DNA from: Brasenia schreberi
Lineage: Eukaryota; Streptophyta; Magnoliopsida; Nymphaeales; Cabombaceae
Direction: 5' to 3'
Length of the DNA stretch: 64,000 nucleotides
Assembly: GCA_036023115.1 (NCBI GenBank)
Contig: JAYKKT010000064.1
Location: 8,564,501 to 8,628,500, forward strand
The position numbers and the translations under genes are program-made. The notes beneath the pieces are model-generated. The model was not told where the DNA came from. It saw nothing but the letters and a program-made list of their open reading frames with translations, and searched no databases. This document shows, piece by piece, positions 10,570-22,145 of the stretch; position 1 is the stretch's first letter; each line of letters begins with the position of its first letter.

Positions 10570-11811
10570 ATGGATTACAAAAATTATGAGCATTGCTTTG
10601 GGGCATTCCCGCCTAGCGACGTGCTACAAAGCCCGAATGTAGTAAGAAGTAAGCAAGGGCCACTACATTTTCGCCCGAATGTAGTGAATCAATTGCAGAG
10701 AGGGTTCCCACATCATAGACGGGTGTGGGTAAAGAAGTTAGTCCCGCTACATTGCCGGCCGAATGTAGTGAGAAATATTCAGAGAGGGTCTCTGCATTTT
10801 GATTTTGGACGGATGCGGGGGGTGAGGAAGCTAGTCCTAGATAATAAGATTCGTATTGGTTCTTGGAATATCGGAACATTATCGAGTAAGCTAATGGAGG
10901 TGGTAGATACTATGATTCGGAGAAAGATTCATATTCTATGTTTACAAGAGACAAAATGGGTTGGAGAAAAAGCAAAGGAGATAGAGGATACAGGTTTTAA
11001 ATTATGGTACTCAGGTAAAGAAAAGGCTCGAAACGGAGTTGGTATTATCATAAATAAAGATTTAAAGGAGAGTGTAGTAGACATACAACGATATGATGAC
11101 CGAATCATGACGTTGAAATTAGTGTTAGGAGCAGAGGTTTTGAATATAGTTTGTGCTTACGCACCCCAAGTAGGACTAGAAGATAGTATAAAGACAGTTT
11201 TTTGGGAAGAGTTAGATAAGGTGTTTCAAAAGATTCCACAAAGGGAGATGATTTGTTTAGGAGGAGATTTAAATGGACATGTCAGTAAAGAGGCATTAGG
11301 ATATCAAGGGATTCATGGAAAGTTTGGTTTTGGGGATATAAACGAGGAAGGTAGGGAGATTTTAAATTTTGCTATGTCATTTGATCTCTTTATAGTTAAT
11401 ACAATCTTCAAAAAACGAGATGAACATTTAATTACTTATAAGAGTGGCTTATCACAAACACAAATTGATTACTTTATTTGTAGAAAAAAAGATAAAGCGT
11501 GTTGTAAAGATTGTAAGGTAATTCCAGGAGAAAGCTTAACCCCCCAACATCGACTTTTAGTTATGGATTTACAAATAAAAGAATGGACAAAGAAGAAAAG
11601 AGTGCATCGAGCTATTCGGACTAAATGGTGGAACCTCAAAAGCGAGAAAGAAGATATATTTAAACAGAAAGTCCTTCAAGGAGATGTTTGGAATTATGTT
11701 GGCACACCCCGTGATATGTGGAACAATATGGCTATACATATTAGGAAAGTGGTGAAAGATGTGTTAGGGGTATATAAGGGAGGTGTACCGGCACAAAAAG
11801 AAGCTTGGTAG
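10570..11811 (+). pseudogene. LINE endonuclease domain (APE-type), truncated frame
   Basis: 413-codon frame of the LINE. Residues 1-85 are a leader with three repeats of a PNVV-containing phrase. From about residue 95 it is an APE-type endonuclease, which would nick target DNA to prime reverse transcription. Visible motifs are [17 protein letters not shown], the NGVGIII strand, GGDLNGHV (catalytic Asp/Asn), IDYFICRK and QHRLLVMD (catalytic His region). The stop at 11809-11811 separates it from the RT, which normally continues in the same protein. Confidence 0.9.
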
Positions 11812-13699
11812 TGGAGTGAAGTAGTACAAAATAAAATCAAGGCAAAGAGGGCATGTTACAAATTACATTATGCTAAAAAAACTAGTGAAACTTTAGAAGC
11901 TTATAAGAAAGCAAAGAAGGAAGCGAAAAAAGCCGTTAGTGAAGCAAAAGCTAAGATTTGGGATGTCTTATATAAAAAACTCAACTCAAAAGAGGGTGAA
12001 AGAGATATTTTTAGGATAGCTAGGGCTAGAGATAAGAAAACTAAAGATCTTAATTATGTTAGATGCATAAAAGACGAGGATGAAAAAATTCTAGTGGCAA
12101 ATGATGATATAAGAAGTAGATGGAAAAACTATTTTTATAATCTTTTTAATGAAAATAAAGATGTTAGTATTTGTTTAGGAGATTTAGCCAAGTCAGAAGA
12201 GTATATAAACCACAATTTCTACCGACGTATTCAAAAGAATGAAGTCAAAGAGGCTCTTAAACATATGAAGAGTGGTAAATCGATAGGACCAGATAGTATT
12301 CCTATATAAGTTTAGAAAATACTAGGAGAAATAGGAATCACTTGGCTCACAAGACTATTTAATGAAATATGAAAAAACCAAAAGATGCCCGAGGAATGGA
12401 GAGCAAGTACACTTATACCCATATATAAGAACAAGGGAGACATTCAAAATTATGCGAATTATCGAGGTATCAAGTTAATGAATCAAACTATGAAATTATG
12501 GGAGAATTATCGAACGTAGGTTAAGACAAGTATCAAGTACAACAGAGAACCAATTTGGATTTATGCCAGACAGATCTACTATTGAAGCGATTCACCTTTT
12601 GAGACGTCTTATGAAACATTTTAGAGCAAAAAAGAAAGACGTTCACATGATATTTATTGATCTAGAAAAATATTATGATAGGGTACCGAGGGAGGTTCTT
12701 TGGAGAACTTTGGAAAAAAGAGGTATCTCATTGACATATATTAACCTTATAAGAGACATGTATGATGGTGCAAAAACATGTGTGAGGACTCATGAAGGAA
12801 CGACAGACTTCTTTGAAGTTAATATTGGGTTACGTCAAGGATCAACTTTAAGTCCATACTTATTTATAATGGTGATGGATGAGTTAACAAAACATATTCA
12901 AGATGAAGTACCTTGGTGTATGTTATTTGCATATGACATTGTATTAGTGGAGGAGTCTAAGGAAAAAGTTAATAGAAAATTGGAACTATGGAGAGAAACA
13001 TTAGAAAGCAAAGGCCTCCAACTTAGTAGAACAAAGACAGAATATATAGAATGTAAGTTTGATAATTTGATTACTTCACAGGACATAGGAATTAAAATTG
13101 GCACACATTGCATCCCCCAAAAGGAAAGTTTTAAATATCTAGGGTCAATTTTTCGGAGTAATGGAAGAATTGATGGAGATGTTACGCATTGAATTAATGC
13201 TGGTTGGTTAAAATGGAGAGGAGCATCAGGTATTCTTTGTCATAAGAAGATACCACTAAAGTTAAAAGGTAAATATTATAGAGCAGCAATTAGGCCTGCC
13301 ATATTTTATGGTTCTGAGTGTTGGGTAGTTAATCATCAACACGTACAAAAGATGTCTGTGATAGAAATGGAGATGTTGAGATGGATGAATGGTCATACAA
13401 GAAAAGACCGTATACATAATCAGGTTATTAGAAACAAATTAGGAGTGGCACCAATAGAGGATAAAATGAGAGAACATCGTTTAAGATGGTTTGGACATAT
13501 AGAAAGAAGATCAAAAGAAGAACCTGTAAGAAGGTTAGAAAAACTAAATTTGGAAAATATTAAAAGAGGTAGAGGACGACCACAAAAGTGTTGGAAAGAA
13601 ACAATAAAGAATGATCTAGCTTATTGGGAGTTAACTGCTAACATGGCACACGATAGGGATCTGTTGAAACAAAGAATCCATGTAGCGGACCCCGTCTAG
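11812..13699 (+). pseudogene. LINE reverse transcriptase, degenerate
   Basis: Continuation of the LINE protein in pieces. The linker and RT N-terminus lie at about 11820-12309, the RT palm at 12563-13192 and the C-terminal zinc/thumb region at 13352-13699 ([27 protein letters not shown]). In the palm, [15 protein letters not shown] and [13 protein letters not shown] are readable. The catalytic FADD box reads FAYD, which removes one of the two essential aspartates. Stops at 12307 and 13190 and a frameshift near 12510 add to the damage. Confidence 0.9.
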
Positions 13700-13745
13700 T
13701 ATGGGAAAAGGCTTAGTTGTTGTTGTTGTTTAAACACTAACTGGA

Positions 13746-15245
13746 CATGACCGATGTGCTACACTAATGTGTACTAACACTCAAATTAAAAACATTTATT
13801 TTTCGTTTTGTATTAGTAGTTTTTTTGCATATTAAGCCTTGGGGTTGTGGTCTATATGGTTTGGTTAGTCAAATGCACGTCTTAGGTTACTGCATTATTG
13901 AAAATAGAAGCATAAGTGCTGGACAAAGCATTCGCAAGTATCAAAAGTTGGAGCCTTTCTCATTTTCATCTTTGAACCAATTATTAGTTGGAATCCCCAA
14001 ACAAGATGTGCTCACTGTGAAGGGACTGCTTAGGTACAAAGGAAGGAAATTTCTCTTGTCATGGATACAAGAAAGATGGGAAAGGGTTTCATACTGTCCA
14101 AGACTGCTTTATTCCACCTGTTTCTGCTGTGTACACACGCACAGAACCCAAAAACGTGCACACACATGGACATATTCAGACCCGAACATGAACTTGCATG
14201 CGGATGAAACATTTGTTTACTCATGATTGCCAATGATCAAGTAGAGAACACCCAAGTTTTTACGTTTTTATGGTTTGTTTATTCATGAAACATGTTTTAG
14301 AACACTCGGTTTTCCACTTAGAAACAACTTTTATGAGTTTTTATAACTTGGTGGACCACAATACACTGAAACTTGATGATTGGTAAAGTCTCCTTTTCTT
14401 ATGTGGCAATCAGTTCACCCAATATGTGTGTCGTATTAAATTGACCATTGTAAATGCATCTATGTAGTCACACGTGCACTGTCAGATTAGTCAGTCAAGC
14501 TTGCATATATGAGTTTAAACCATGCCCTGGAGTCCCATTTTTAAACTAGTCATTATACCAGTCTTAGATTAGTTATGGACAACTTTGATGTCATGATACG
14601 GAAGATACAAGTTCATGGATACTAATGCCTTCTGTAAAGCACAATGAAAAGAAGAAACTTATGCAAATCTATCTTGTCACTCATGAAATCTATGGCAAAA
14701 ACGTTAAATAAAATACCAATAATTGCTCGTGTAAATAAGGATTAACCAAAATCAGTTGGATGAGGCTATCGGCATCGATGCAGTGGTAGTGTTCTATACT
14801 AGTGCGCTATGAATGCTGGGGCTATGCAGACCCCACTGACTGTGCACCCAGTTACTGATCTTCGGAGCTCGTCACAGAGCCAGACGCCTAACTAGTGCAC
14901 TATGCTCTTTTTGGGCTTTACAGCCTCGTTTGTATATTGCTGTCATGTTACATTTCACAACAGCAATAATATGCTTAAAAATGTGAACAGATTGCCGAAG
15001 GACTTCTCTCTCTCTCTCATGCAATTACAATCAGTTATTCATTTTCATAGACAGACTTTGGGCTGGAATGTTAGAAAATATTTGTTTTAATCAGCACCCG
15101 CCAAATTCAGGGCACAGTTCAGTGACAAATGAAATTACTTGAATTTGTTTTGGATTGAGTCAGATTTGAGATCTCTTACTCCACAGCTCGTCATCTTCTT
15201 CCTGGTTATATATTTAGTTCACAACCGTATTACAATTTTCTGCAG
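13746..15245. other. No recognisable gene
   Basis: 1.5 kb without a family I recognise. The open frame at 13825-14226 has no familiar motif. A phrase like ACTAGTGCRCTATG appears at about 14799 and again at about 14893. If the following CNGC piece were an intact gene, its cyclic-nucleotide-binding exon should lie in this interval, and I do not see it. Confidence 0.5.
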
Positions 15246-16250
15246 ATGAAAGGAAAATCAATTCAACAGGACAAAAATTATTCTCTAGCAGGACTGTAAA
15301 ATGTGTTTCTAATGTGGAGGCTTTTTCACTACACATTAATGATTTGGAAGAAGTCACTCACCTCTTCGCAAGGTTGCTTCGAAATCCACGGGTTCAAGGA
15401 GCTATAAGGTCGGTAGTTGCTGCCTATGTAAATTGCTCCATATATAAGTGATATACTGCCCGCCTTTTCCTTCCTCTTACCTTCTTGGTTGTTATCCCAA
15501 TGGTTCCTGGAAAAAAAGGAGTAGAAACAGTGGCTATTGCATGTATTCCCAATAAACAAAGCTCATAAATAGCCTTTGTGGTTTCAAAATCAGGACTAAT
15601 GTTGTCAGATTTGTTTTTCAAGTTGAAAAATGTTCATAACGATTTGTTGAATTGGTAGAAAGGAATCAAGAGGCAACTAGAATCCAGATTAAAAATATAT
15701 GAAAAGTTTTTTTTTCACTAGCTTGTTGCCAAGTCAGGCTATTTGATTAGAACTACTACTAAAGACCAATCCACAGCTCCTCGTCATTCTGTGTTGAAAG
15801 CATTCATGTTTGGTAAGCTTGTCAAAGCAATGGGAGCTGCAGACGGGTCCTTAGTAGCAGTTCTAACTTCTAATCAAATCGCCTGACTTGCAACAAACTA
15901 GTGAAAAAGAAAATAACCTTTTCATATATTTTTTATCTGGATTTTGGTTGCCTCTTGATTCCGTTCTACCAATTCAACAAATCGTAATGAAAAATTATTC
16001 AACGTGATAAACAAATCTGACATTAGTCCTGAGTTTGGATCCATCTAAAGGCAATTTATGAGCTTTGTTTATTGGGAATACATGCAATCGCCAGTCTTGA
16101 AAGCATTTGTGTTTGTGGTTCTTAAAGTTTTTCTGAAATAGGTACGAATCCCCATATTGGCGAGCCTTGGCAGTCACCCGTATTCAGGTTGCTTGGCGGT
16201 ACAGACAGCGACGCAAAGCAATTAAAACCTCCAGTTCTGTTGCTGATTAG
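15246..16250 (+). pseudogene. 3' exons of a cyclic nucleotide-gated channel gene (CNGC19/20 type)
   Basis: Two exons joined by a GT-AG intron. Exon at 15246-15408 (acceptor TGCAG, donor GTCGGT) encodes ...SSRTVKCVSNVEAFSL then DLEEVTHLFARLLRNPRVQG, the end of the cyclic-nucleotide-binding domain. Exon at 16142-16250 (acceptor AAATAG) completes the split Arg codon in frame and gives YESPYWRALAVTRIQVAWRY, an IQ-type calmodulin-binding segment, then a short tail and stop TAG. The pattern matches the C-terminus of plant CNGC19/20-like calcium channels of plasma or vacuolar membrane. Both exons are open and splice in frame, so decay is slight. But no upstream exon (pore, membrane segments, start of the binding domain) is visible to the left. 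I call it a gene fragment; a very long upstream intron is the alternative. Confidence 0.7.
15532..16092. repeat. Long imperfect inverted repeat (hairpin) in the CNGC intron
   Basis: The left arm, about 15532-15780, is an imperfect reverse complement of the right arm, about 15830-16092, with a loop of about 50 bases. Matching landmarks are GCATGTATTCCCAATAAAC at the outer ends, CGATTTGTTGAATTGGTAGAA mid-arm and CAGCTCC at the inner ends. The arms differ by point changes and small indels. The whole structure lies inside the intron between the two CNGC exons. Confidence 0.85.
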
Positions 16251-17860
16251 GAAAGAAACAGTATGTCAAGTTAGTTAATGTATATGGTTTTTATAAACCA
16301 CATTGCAAAATGATGTCCTGAATGATCTATTAATGTAATAGTATTCAGCTTGTCAATGATTTTGATGCCCTCTACATATTATAGCAAAGCTGCTCATAAA
16401 ATCGCAAGTGTAATATTACTTGATCACGGCGATGTCTTTCTGATATGCCCTCACCTTGGAGCGATGAAATGCTGTGAAGTAATATTGCTATCTGACATCA
16501 TTCCAGTCAAATCGTTAGAATATCGGGCGTCTTTTTCCAATAAATATGGAACATGTGTTTGCAGTAAATTCGTGACAATCAGGTGCAGTGAAACAACTTA
16601 TACAATATCAGGCTTGCCATTACAATTTTTTAAAGATGAAGCCCGTGCCTGTAGCAATTGTGGGGTGTGCTTAGTATGGTAAAAACTCGTTTGTTTGAAT
16701 GACTGTCAATATCAGTATAGTTCAACTTTGGAATATTAGCTTAGGCCCTGAGGGTGAGGATCCTAGAGTGGGAATTCTTTGTTGGGTTGGTCCAACGTTA
16801 TAATGGTGTTTCGCTGAGTTAATTTAAAGCAAAGACATTCCAGCTTGATAGCATGGAACTTTTCAATATATAGTCCCGCATGCAGAAAACAAAAGGTCAC
16901 GAGTGGAGTTGATGCAATGGCAACCTGCCCATGGAAGAGATTCATACTGAAAATGAAGTACAATCGGGCTTCAACACAAAATGGAGGACCTTGATTTGGA
17001 ACTTGAATTATTGCCTGTTCTTGCTGGATTGGATGGTTGTAGCTCGGCAGTTTGTTCTTTTTCTTCGGTTCTTTTGAACTCTTCAAGTTTGATGGAGCGC
17101 TGTCATCAAGAAGATGGTAGGCAACATACTTGCCAAATTGTAGAAAACTACCTAATTTTTAATCATCATCCCATTAGCTGCTTGCTTTTCTAAGTTGGCA
17201 GTTCATGTTTTATTCTGAAATGCCTAGCTTGAGTGGACTTTGTAATGGTGATCGATAGGTTATTTTATAGAAAAGAGGAAAACCAAATGCTTCTAGAGGA
17301 GTTGTTTATAGAAAACCAACAAAGTATGTTCTTTTGATCCATGATTTCTTTTTCTTAATTATTATTCACCCATTCAAAATTCCCAAACTACCCCTATGAC
17401 ATTCTTTCTCCTTCCCTCCATGCTCACCGGCTTCTTCTTGTCCCCATGATTCGTTTGCAGACCGTTGGTTTCTCCTTTCCTTTCAATAATCTTTCTCCAT
17501 CTCCTTCTCTAACGATATCTTTTAGTCTCCTCTCTTAATCATTTGATTTGTTTTTAAATCTCCTCTTCTTCAACTCTTCTTTTTTGAGACTTTCATGAAT
17601 GGTTTTTTCAGTTTTTTATCAAACTATTTTGGACTTCTTTCTCTATTATTCTTTATCTCGATCTAAAGAAAATCTCAAGAAAAATTTATAGAAAATAGAG
17701 TTATGGAGAGTCTGTAACAACGAATGTTCCAAGGGAGGAGAGAAATCAGTGATCGATGTTGAGACGCGCTTAAAATATATTTTATTTATAGGACAAACGC
17801 ACCAATGTATCATTATTTGAGGAGTAGCACACAATGGGTGCAATTTTATCTTGAAGATGG
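16251..17860. other. Downstream of the CNGC piece; no recognisable gene
   Basis: Probably 3' untranslated and intergenic DNA. The frames at 16350-16682, 16763-17086 and 16981-17193 show no family I know. About 17340-17640 is strongly pyrimidine-rich on the plus strand. Confidence 0.4.
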
Positions 17861-17869
17861 CATTGTTGA

Positions 17870-18060
17870 ACTGCATGATCATGAAACACACTTAAGGTGC
17901 ATTATGTTTAAATGATAGAGTGCTTTGGGTGCATTGTTTTTGAGGTGTGATGCATTGCATGATGAAACGTGTTGAAGGTGCATTATGTGTAAATGATAGA
18001 TGCGCTTTGGATGAATTGTTGTTTGAGGTGTGACACAATGACACCAATGTATCATTTAGA
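17870..18060. repeat. Two-copy tandem repeat of about 85 bases
   Basis: AAGGTGCATTATGTKTAAATGATAGA with the following TGCTTTGGGTGCATTG and TTTGAGGTGTGA occurs at about 17893 and again at about 17976. The overlapping open frames are repeat artefacts. Confidence 0.7.
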
Positions 18061-18159
18061 TCTATCGAGATCATTATAGAAATAGGAAAAAGCCTTTTGG
18101 CCATCGGAGCAAAAGTGAATATGTTTTAGATTTCCAATATAAGCTTGTTTATAGGAGTC

Positions 18160-18300
18160 AAATGTCAACTCTTGCCACTTCAATTGTTAGCGCAAGGGCA
18201 GGGCGCTCTAGCACGATTGGTGCTGGTGAGGAGTTCAACTCCCAGAGGATGAGTGTGTGGGTGTGTATGTTAGGCTTCGGCCTCTTGTTGTAACATAAAA
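18160..18300 (+). repeat. Possible tRNA-derived SINE
   Basis: CTTCAATTGTTAGCGC resembles a degraded tRNA A box. GAGGAGTTCAACTCCCAG, about 50 bases on, resembles a B box stem-loop. The spacing fits a tRNA-like Pol III promoter. No clear tail or TSD was found. Confidence 0.3.
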
Positions 18301-18445
18301 AGAATCGAGTTTGATCATTTGCCATAAAGAAGAGATGGACTAAATCAAGTTGGTTCTTATGTTTAGTCAATAGGGAAGTAGCTAAGAAACCAAACCAAGA
18401 TCGACAATAGGCGTAGCAACTACTTTTTACATTTATGGAAGCTTT

Positions 18446-18448
<3 letters not shown>

Positions 18449-18483
<35 letters not shown>
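18449..18483. repeat. (GA)n microsatellite
   Basis: Uninterrupted GA dinucleotides of about 34 bases after TTTTAC. Confidence 0.95.
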
Positions 18484-18486
<3 letters not shown>

Positions 18487-18680
18487 GCCAGATCAAACAA
18501 TCGATATTAACCGTAGTTAATGTTTAGACTGAGGTATACACCTCTCTCCAACAAGCTCGGATGATTAAGAGCAGCTAGAATGAACTAGAAACTCTCTCTC
18601 CATATATATATATAAAGATTCCGTCTACCATAGACATGTGTTCACTTATTCATATCCATTGCTTTTATAATAAAAGTATA

Positions 18681-21600
18681 ACGACGACAACAACTAAGCC
18701 TTTTCCCATACTAGACAGGGTTGGCTACATGGATTCTTTGTTTCCACATATCCCTATCGTGTGCCATGTCAGCAGTTAACTCACAATAAGCTAGATCATT
18801 CTTTATTGTTTCTTTCCAACACTTTTGTGGTCGTCCTCTAGCTCTTTTATTACTTTCCAAATTTAGTTTTTCATACCTTCTTAGACGTTCTTCTTTTGAT
18901 CTTCTTTCCATTTGTCCAAACCATCTTAAATGATATTCTCTCATTTTATCCTCTATTGGTGCCACTCCTAATTTGTTTCTAATAACCTCATTATGTATAC
19001 GATCTTTTCTTGTATGACCACTCATCCATCTCAACATCTTCATTTCTGTCACAAACATCTTTTGTACATGTTGATGATTAACCGCCCAACACTCAGAACC
19101 ATAAAACATGGTAAGCCTAATTGTTGCTCTATAATATTTACCTTTTAATTTTAATGGTATCTTCTTATCACACAGGATACATGATGCTAACATCTTTATT
19201 TTCATTAAAAAGCTTATAAAAATAGTTTTTTCATCTATTTCTTATATCTTCATTTGCCACTAGAATATTTTCATCCTCGTCCTTGATGCATCTAACATAA
19301 TTAAGATATTTACTTTTCTTATCATTAGCCCTAACTATCCTAAAAATATCTCTTTCACCCTCTTTTGAGTTGAGCTTTTATATAAATGCTCTCAAATTTT
19401 AGCTTTTACTTCACTCACGGCATTTTTCGCTTCTTTCTTTGCTTTCTTATAAGCCTCTAAAGCTTCACTTCCTTTTGGGGAATGCAATGTGTGCCAATTT
19501 TAATTTTTATGTCCTCTGAAGTAACCAAATGATCAAACTTACATTTCATATATTCTGTCTTTGTTCTACTAAGTCGGAGGCCTTTGCTTTCTAATGTTAC
19601 TCTCCATAGTTCCAATTTTCTATTAACTTTTTCCTTAGACTCCTCCACTAATACAATGTCATCTTCAAATAACATACACCAAGGTACTTCATCTTGAATA
19701 TGTTTTGTTAACTCATCCATCACCATTATAAATAAGTATGGACTTAAAGTTGATCCTTGATGTAACCCAACATTAACTTCAAAGAAGTTTGTCGTTCCTT
19801 CATGAGTCCTCACACATGTTTTTGCACCATCATATATGTCTCTTATAAGGTTAATATATGTCAATGAGATACCTCTTTTTTGCAAAATTCTCCAAAGAAC
19901 CTCCCTTGGTACCCTATCATAAGCTTTTTCTAGATCAATAAATATCATGTGAACGTCTTTCTTTTTTGTTCTAAAATGTTCCATAAGGCGTCTCAAAAGG
20001 TGAATCGCTTCAATAGTAGATCTGCTTGGCATGAATCCAAATTGGTTCTCTGTTGTATTTGATACTTGTCTTAACCTACGTTCGATAATTCTTTCCCCAT
20101 AATTTCATAGTATGACTCATTAACTTGATACCTCGATAATTCGCACAATTTTGAATGTCTCCCTTGTTCTTATATATGGGTATAAGTGTACTTGCTCTCC
20201 ATTCCTCGAGCATCTTTTGGTTTTTCTATATTTCATTAAATAGTCTTGTGAGCCAAGTAATTCCTATTTCTCCTAGTATTTTCCAAACTTCTATAGGAAT
20301 ATTATTTGGTCCTACCGATTTACCACCCTTCATATGTTTAAGAGCCTTTTTGACTTCATTTTTTTGAATACGTCAGTAGAAATTGTGGTTTATATACTTT
20401 TCTGACTTGGCTAAATCTCCTAAACAAATACTAACATCTTTATTTTCATTAAAAAGATTATAAAAATAGTTTTTCCATCTATTTCTTATATCATCATTTG
20501 CCACTAGAATTTTTTCATCCTCATTTTTTATGCATCTAACATAATTAAGATCTTTAGTTTTCTTATCTCTAGCCCTAGCTATCCTAAAAATATCTCTTTC
20601 ACCCTCTTTTGAGTTGAGTTTATTATATAAATCCTCCCAAATCTTAGCTTTTGCTTCACTAACGGCCTTTTTTGCTTCCTTCTTTGCTTTCTTATAAGCC
20701 TCTAAAGCCTCACTAGTTTTCTTAGAATAATGTAATTTGTAAAATGCCTTCTTTGCCTTGATTTTATTTTGCACTACTTCACTCCACCATCAAGCTTCTT
20801 TTTTGTGCCGGTACACCTCCCTTAGATACACCTAACACATCTTTTGCGACTTTCCTAATATGTATAGCCATATTGTTCCACATATCACAGGGTGTACCAA
20901 CATAATTCCAAACATCTCCTTCAAGGACTTTTTGTTTAAATATATCTTCTTTCTCACTTTTGAGGTTCCACCATTTAGTCTGAATATCTCGATACACTCT
21001 TTTCTTCTTTGTCCATTTTTTATTTATAAATTCATAACTAAAAGTCGATGTTGGGTAGTTAAGCTTTCTCCTGGAATTACCTTGCAATCTTTACAACACG
21101 CTCTATCTTTTTTCTACAAATAAAGTAATCAATTTGTGTTTGTGATAAGCCACTCTTATAAGTAATTAAATGTTCATCTCATTTTTTGAAGATTGTATTG
21201 ACTATAAAGAGATCAAATGCCATAGCGAAATTTAAAATCTCCCTACCTTCCTCATTTATATCCCCAAAACCAAAGTTTTCATGAATACCTTGATATCGTA
21301 ATGCCTCTTTACCGACATGTTTATTTAAGTGTCCTCCTAAACAAATCATCTCCCTTTGTGGAATCTTTTGAATCACCTTATCTAACTCTTCCCAAAAAGT
21401 TGTCTTTATACTATCTTCTAGTCCTACTTGGGGTGCGTAAGCACAAACTATATTCAAAACCTCTGCTCCTAACACTAATTTCAACATCATGATTTGGTCA
21501 CCATATCGTTGTATGTCTACTACACTATCCTTTAAATCTTTATTTATGATAATACCAACTCCGTTTCGAGCCTTTTCTTTACCTGAGTACCATAATTTAA

Positions 21601-22145
21601 AACATGTATCCTCTATCTCCTTTGCTTTTTCTCCAACCCATTTTGTCTCTTTTAAACATAGAATATGAATCTTTCTCCAAATCATAGTATCTACCACCTC
21701 CATTAGCTTACCTGATAATGTTCCGATATTCCAAGAACCAATACGAATCTTATTATCTAGGACTAGCTTCCTTACCCCACGCATCCATCCATATTCAAAA
21801 TGCGGAGACCCTCTCTGATATTATTCACTACATTCGGGCGACAATGTAGCGGGACTAAATCCTTTACCCACACCCGTCAATGATGTGGGAACCTTCTCTG
21901 CAATTGATTCACTCACTACATTCGGGCGAAAATGTAGTGGTCCTTGCTTACTTATTACTGCATTCGGGCTCTGTAGCACGTTGCTAGGTCGGGACGCCCT
22001 AAAGCAATGCTTATAATTTTTGTAATCCATGTTATAAAAGTCTGATGAAGTTTTATGCTGGCTGTCGGAAGCCTAACACAATCCTCCTCCTTTATCCGAG
22101 CTTGGGACTGGCAATGCAAGGGTGATCCCTTACATGGGTGGAGTT
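18681..22145 (-). mobile_element. Mosaic RTE LINE, minus strand
   Basis: Three LINE pieces in one orientation but not in normal order. 18681-19190 is the 3' end with (CAA)n-like start and the C-terminal protein ([24 protein letters not shown]). 19191-19470 is a stretch from the RT N-terminus. 19471-22145 runs from the middle of the RT to the true 5' end (AACTCCACCCATG on the minus strand). The third piece includes RT motifs ([15 protein letters not shown], catalytic box changed to FEDD) and an endonuclease frame (21179-21784: IGSWNIGTLSGKL, LCLKETKW) with stops. The 5' end abuts copia integrase sequence at 22146. All frames are broken. Confidence 0.9.

Larger units (their letters stand above)
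10468..13729 (+). mobile_element. Near full-length RTE-clade LINE with target-site duplication
   Basis: 3.26 kb non-LTR retrotransposon, plus strand. It has a 5' leader, an endonuclease region, a reverse transcriptase region, and a 3' end AGTATGGGAAAAGGCTTAG plus (TTG)n. It is flanked by a 16-bp duplication starting TTAAACACTAA, at 10452-10467 and 13730-13745, with one mismatch. RTE elements normally carry one endonuclease-RT protein. Here the frame is cut by a stop after residue 413 and by several more stops and a frameshift in the RT, so it is inactive. It lacks only about 15-20 bases of the 5' end seen in the copy at 46403-49575. Confidence 0.95.

Noticed and set aside
13825..14226. 133-codon open frame
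   Set aside because: No recognisable motif, low-quality composition and no support from neighbours.
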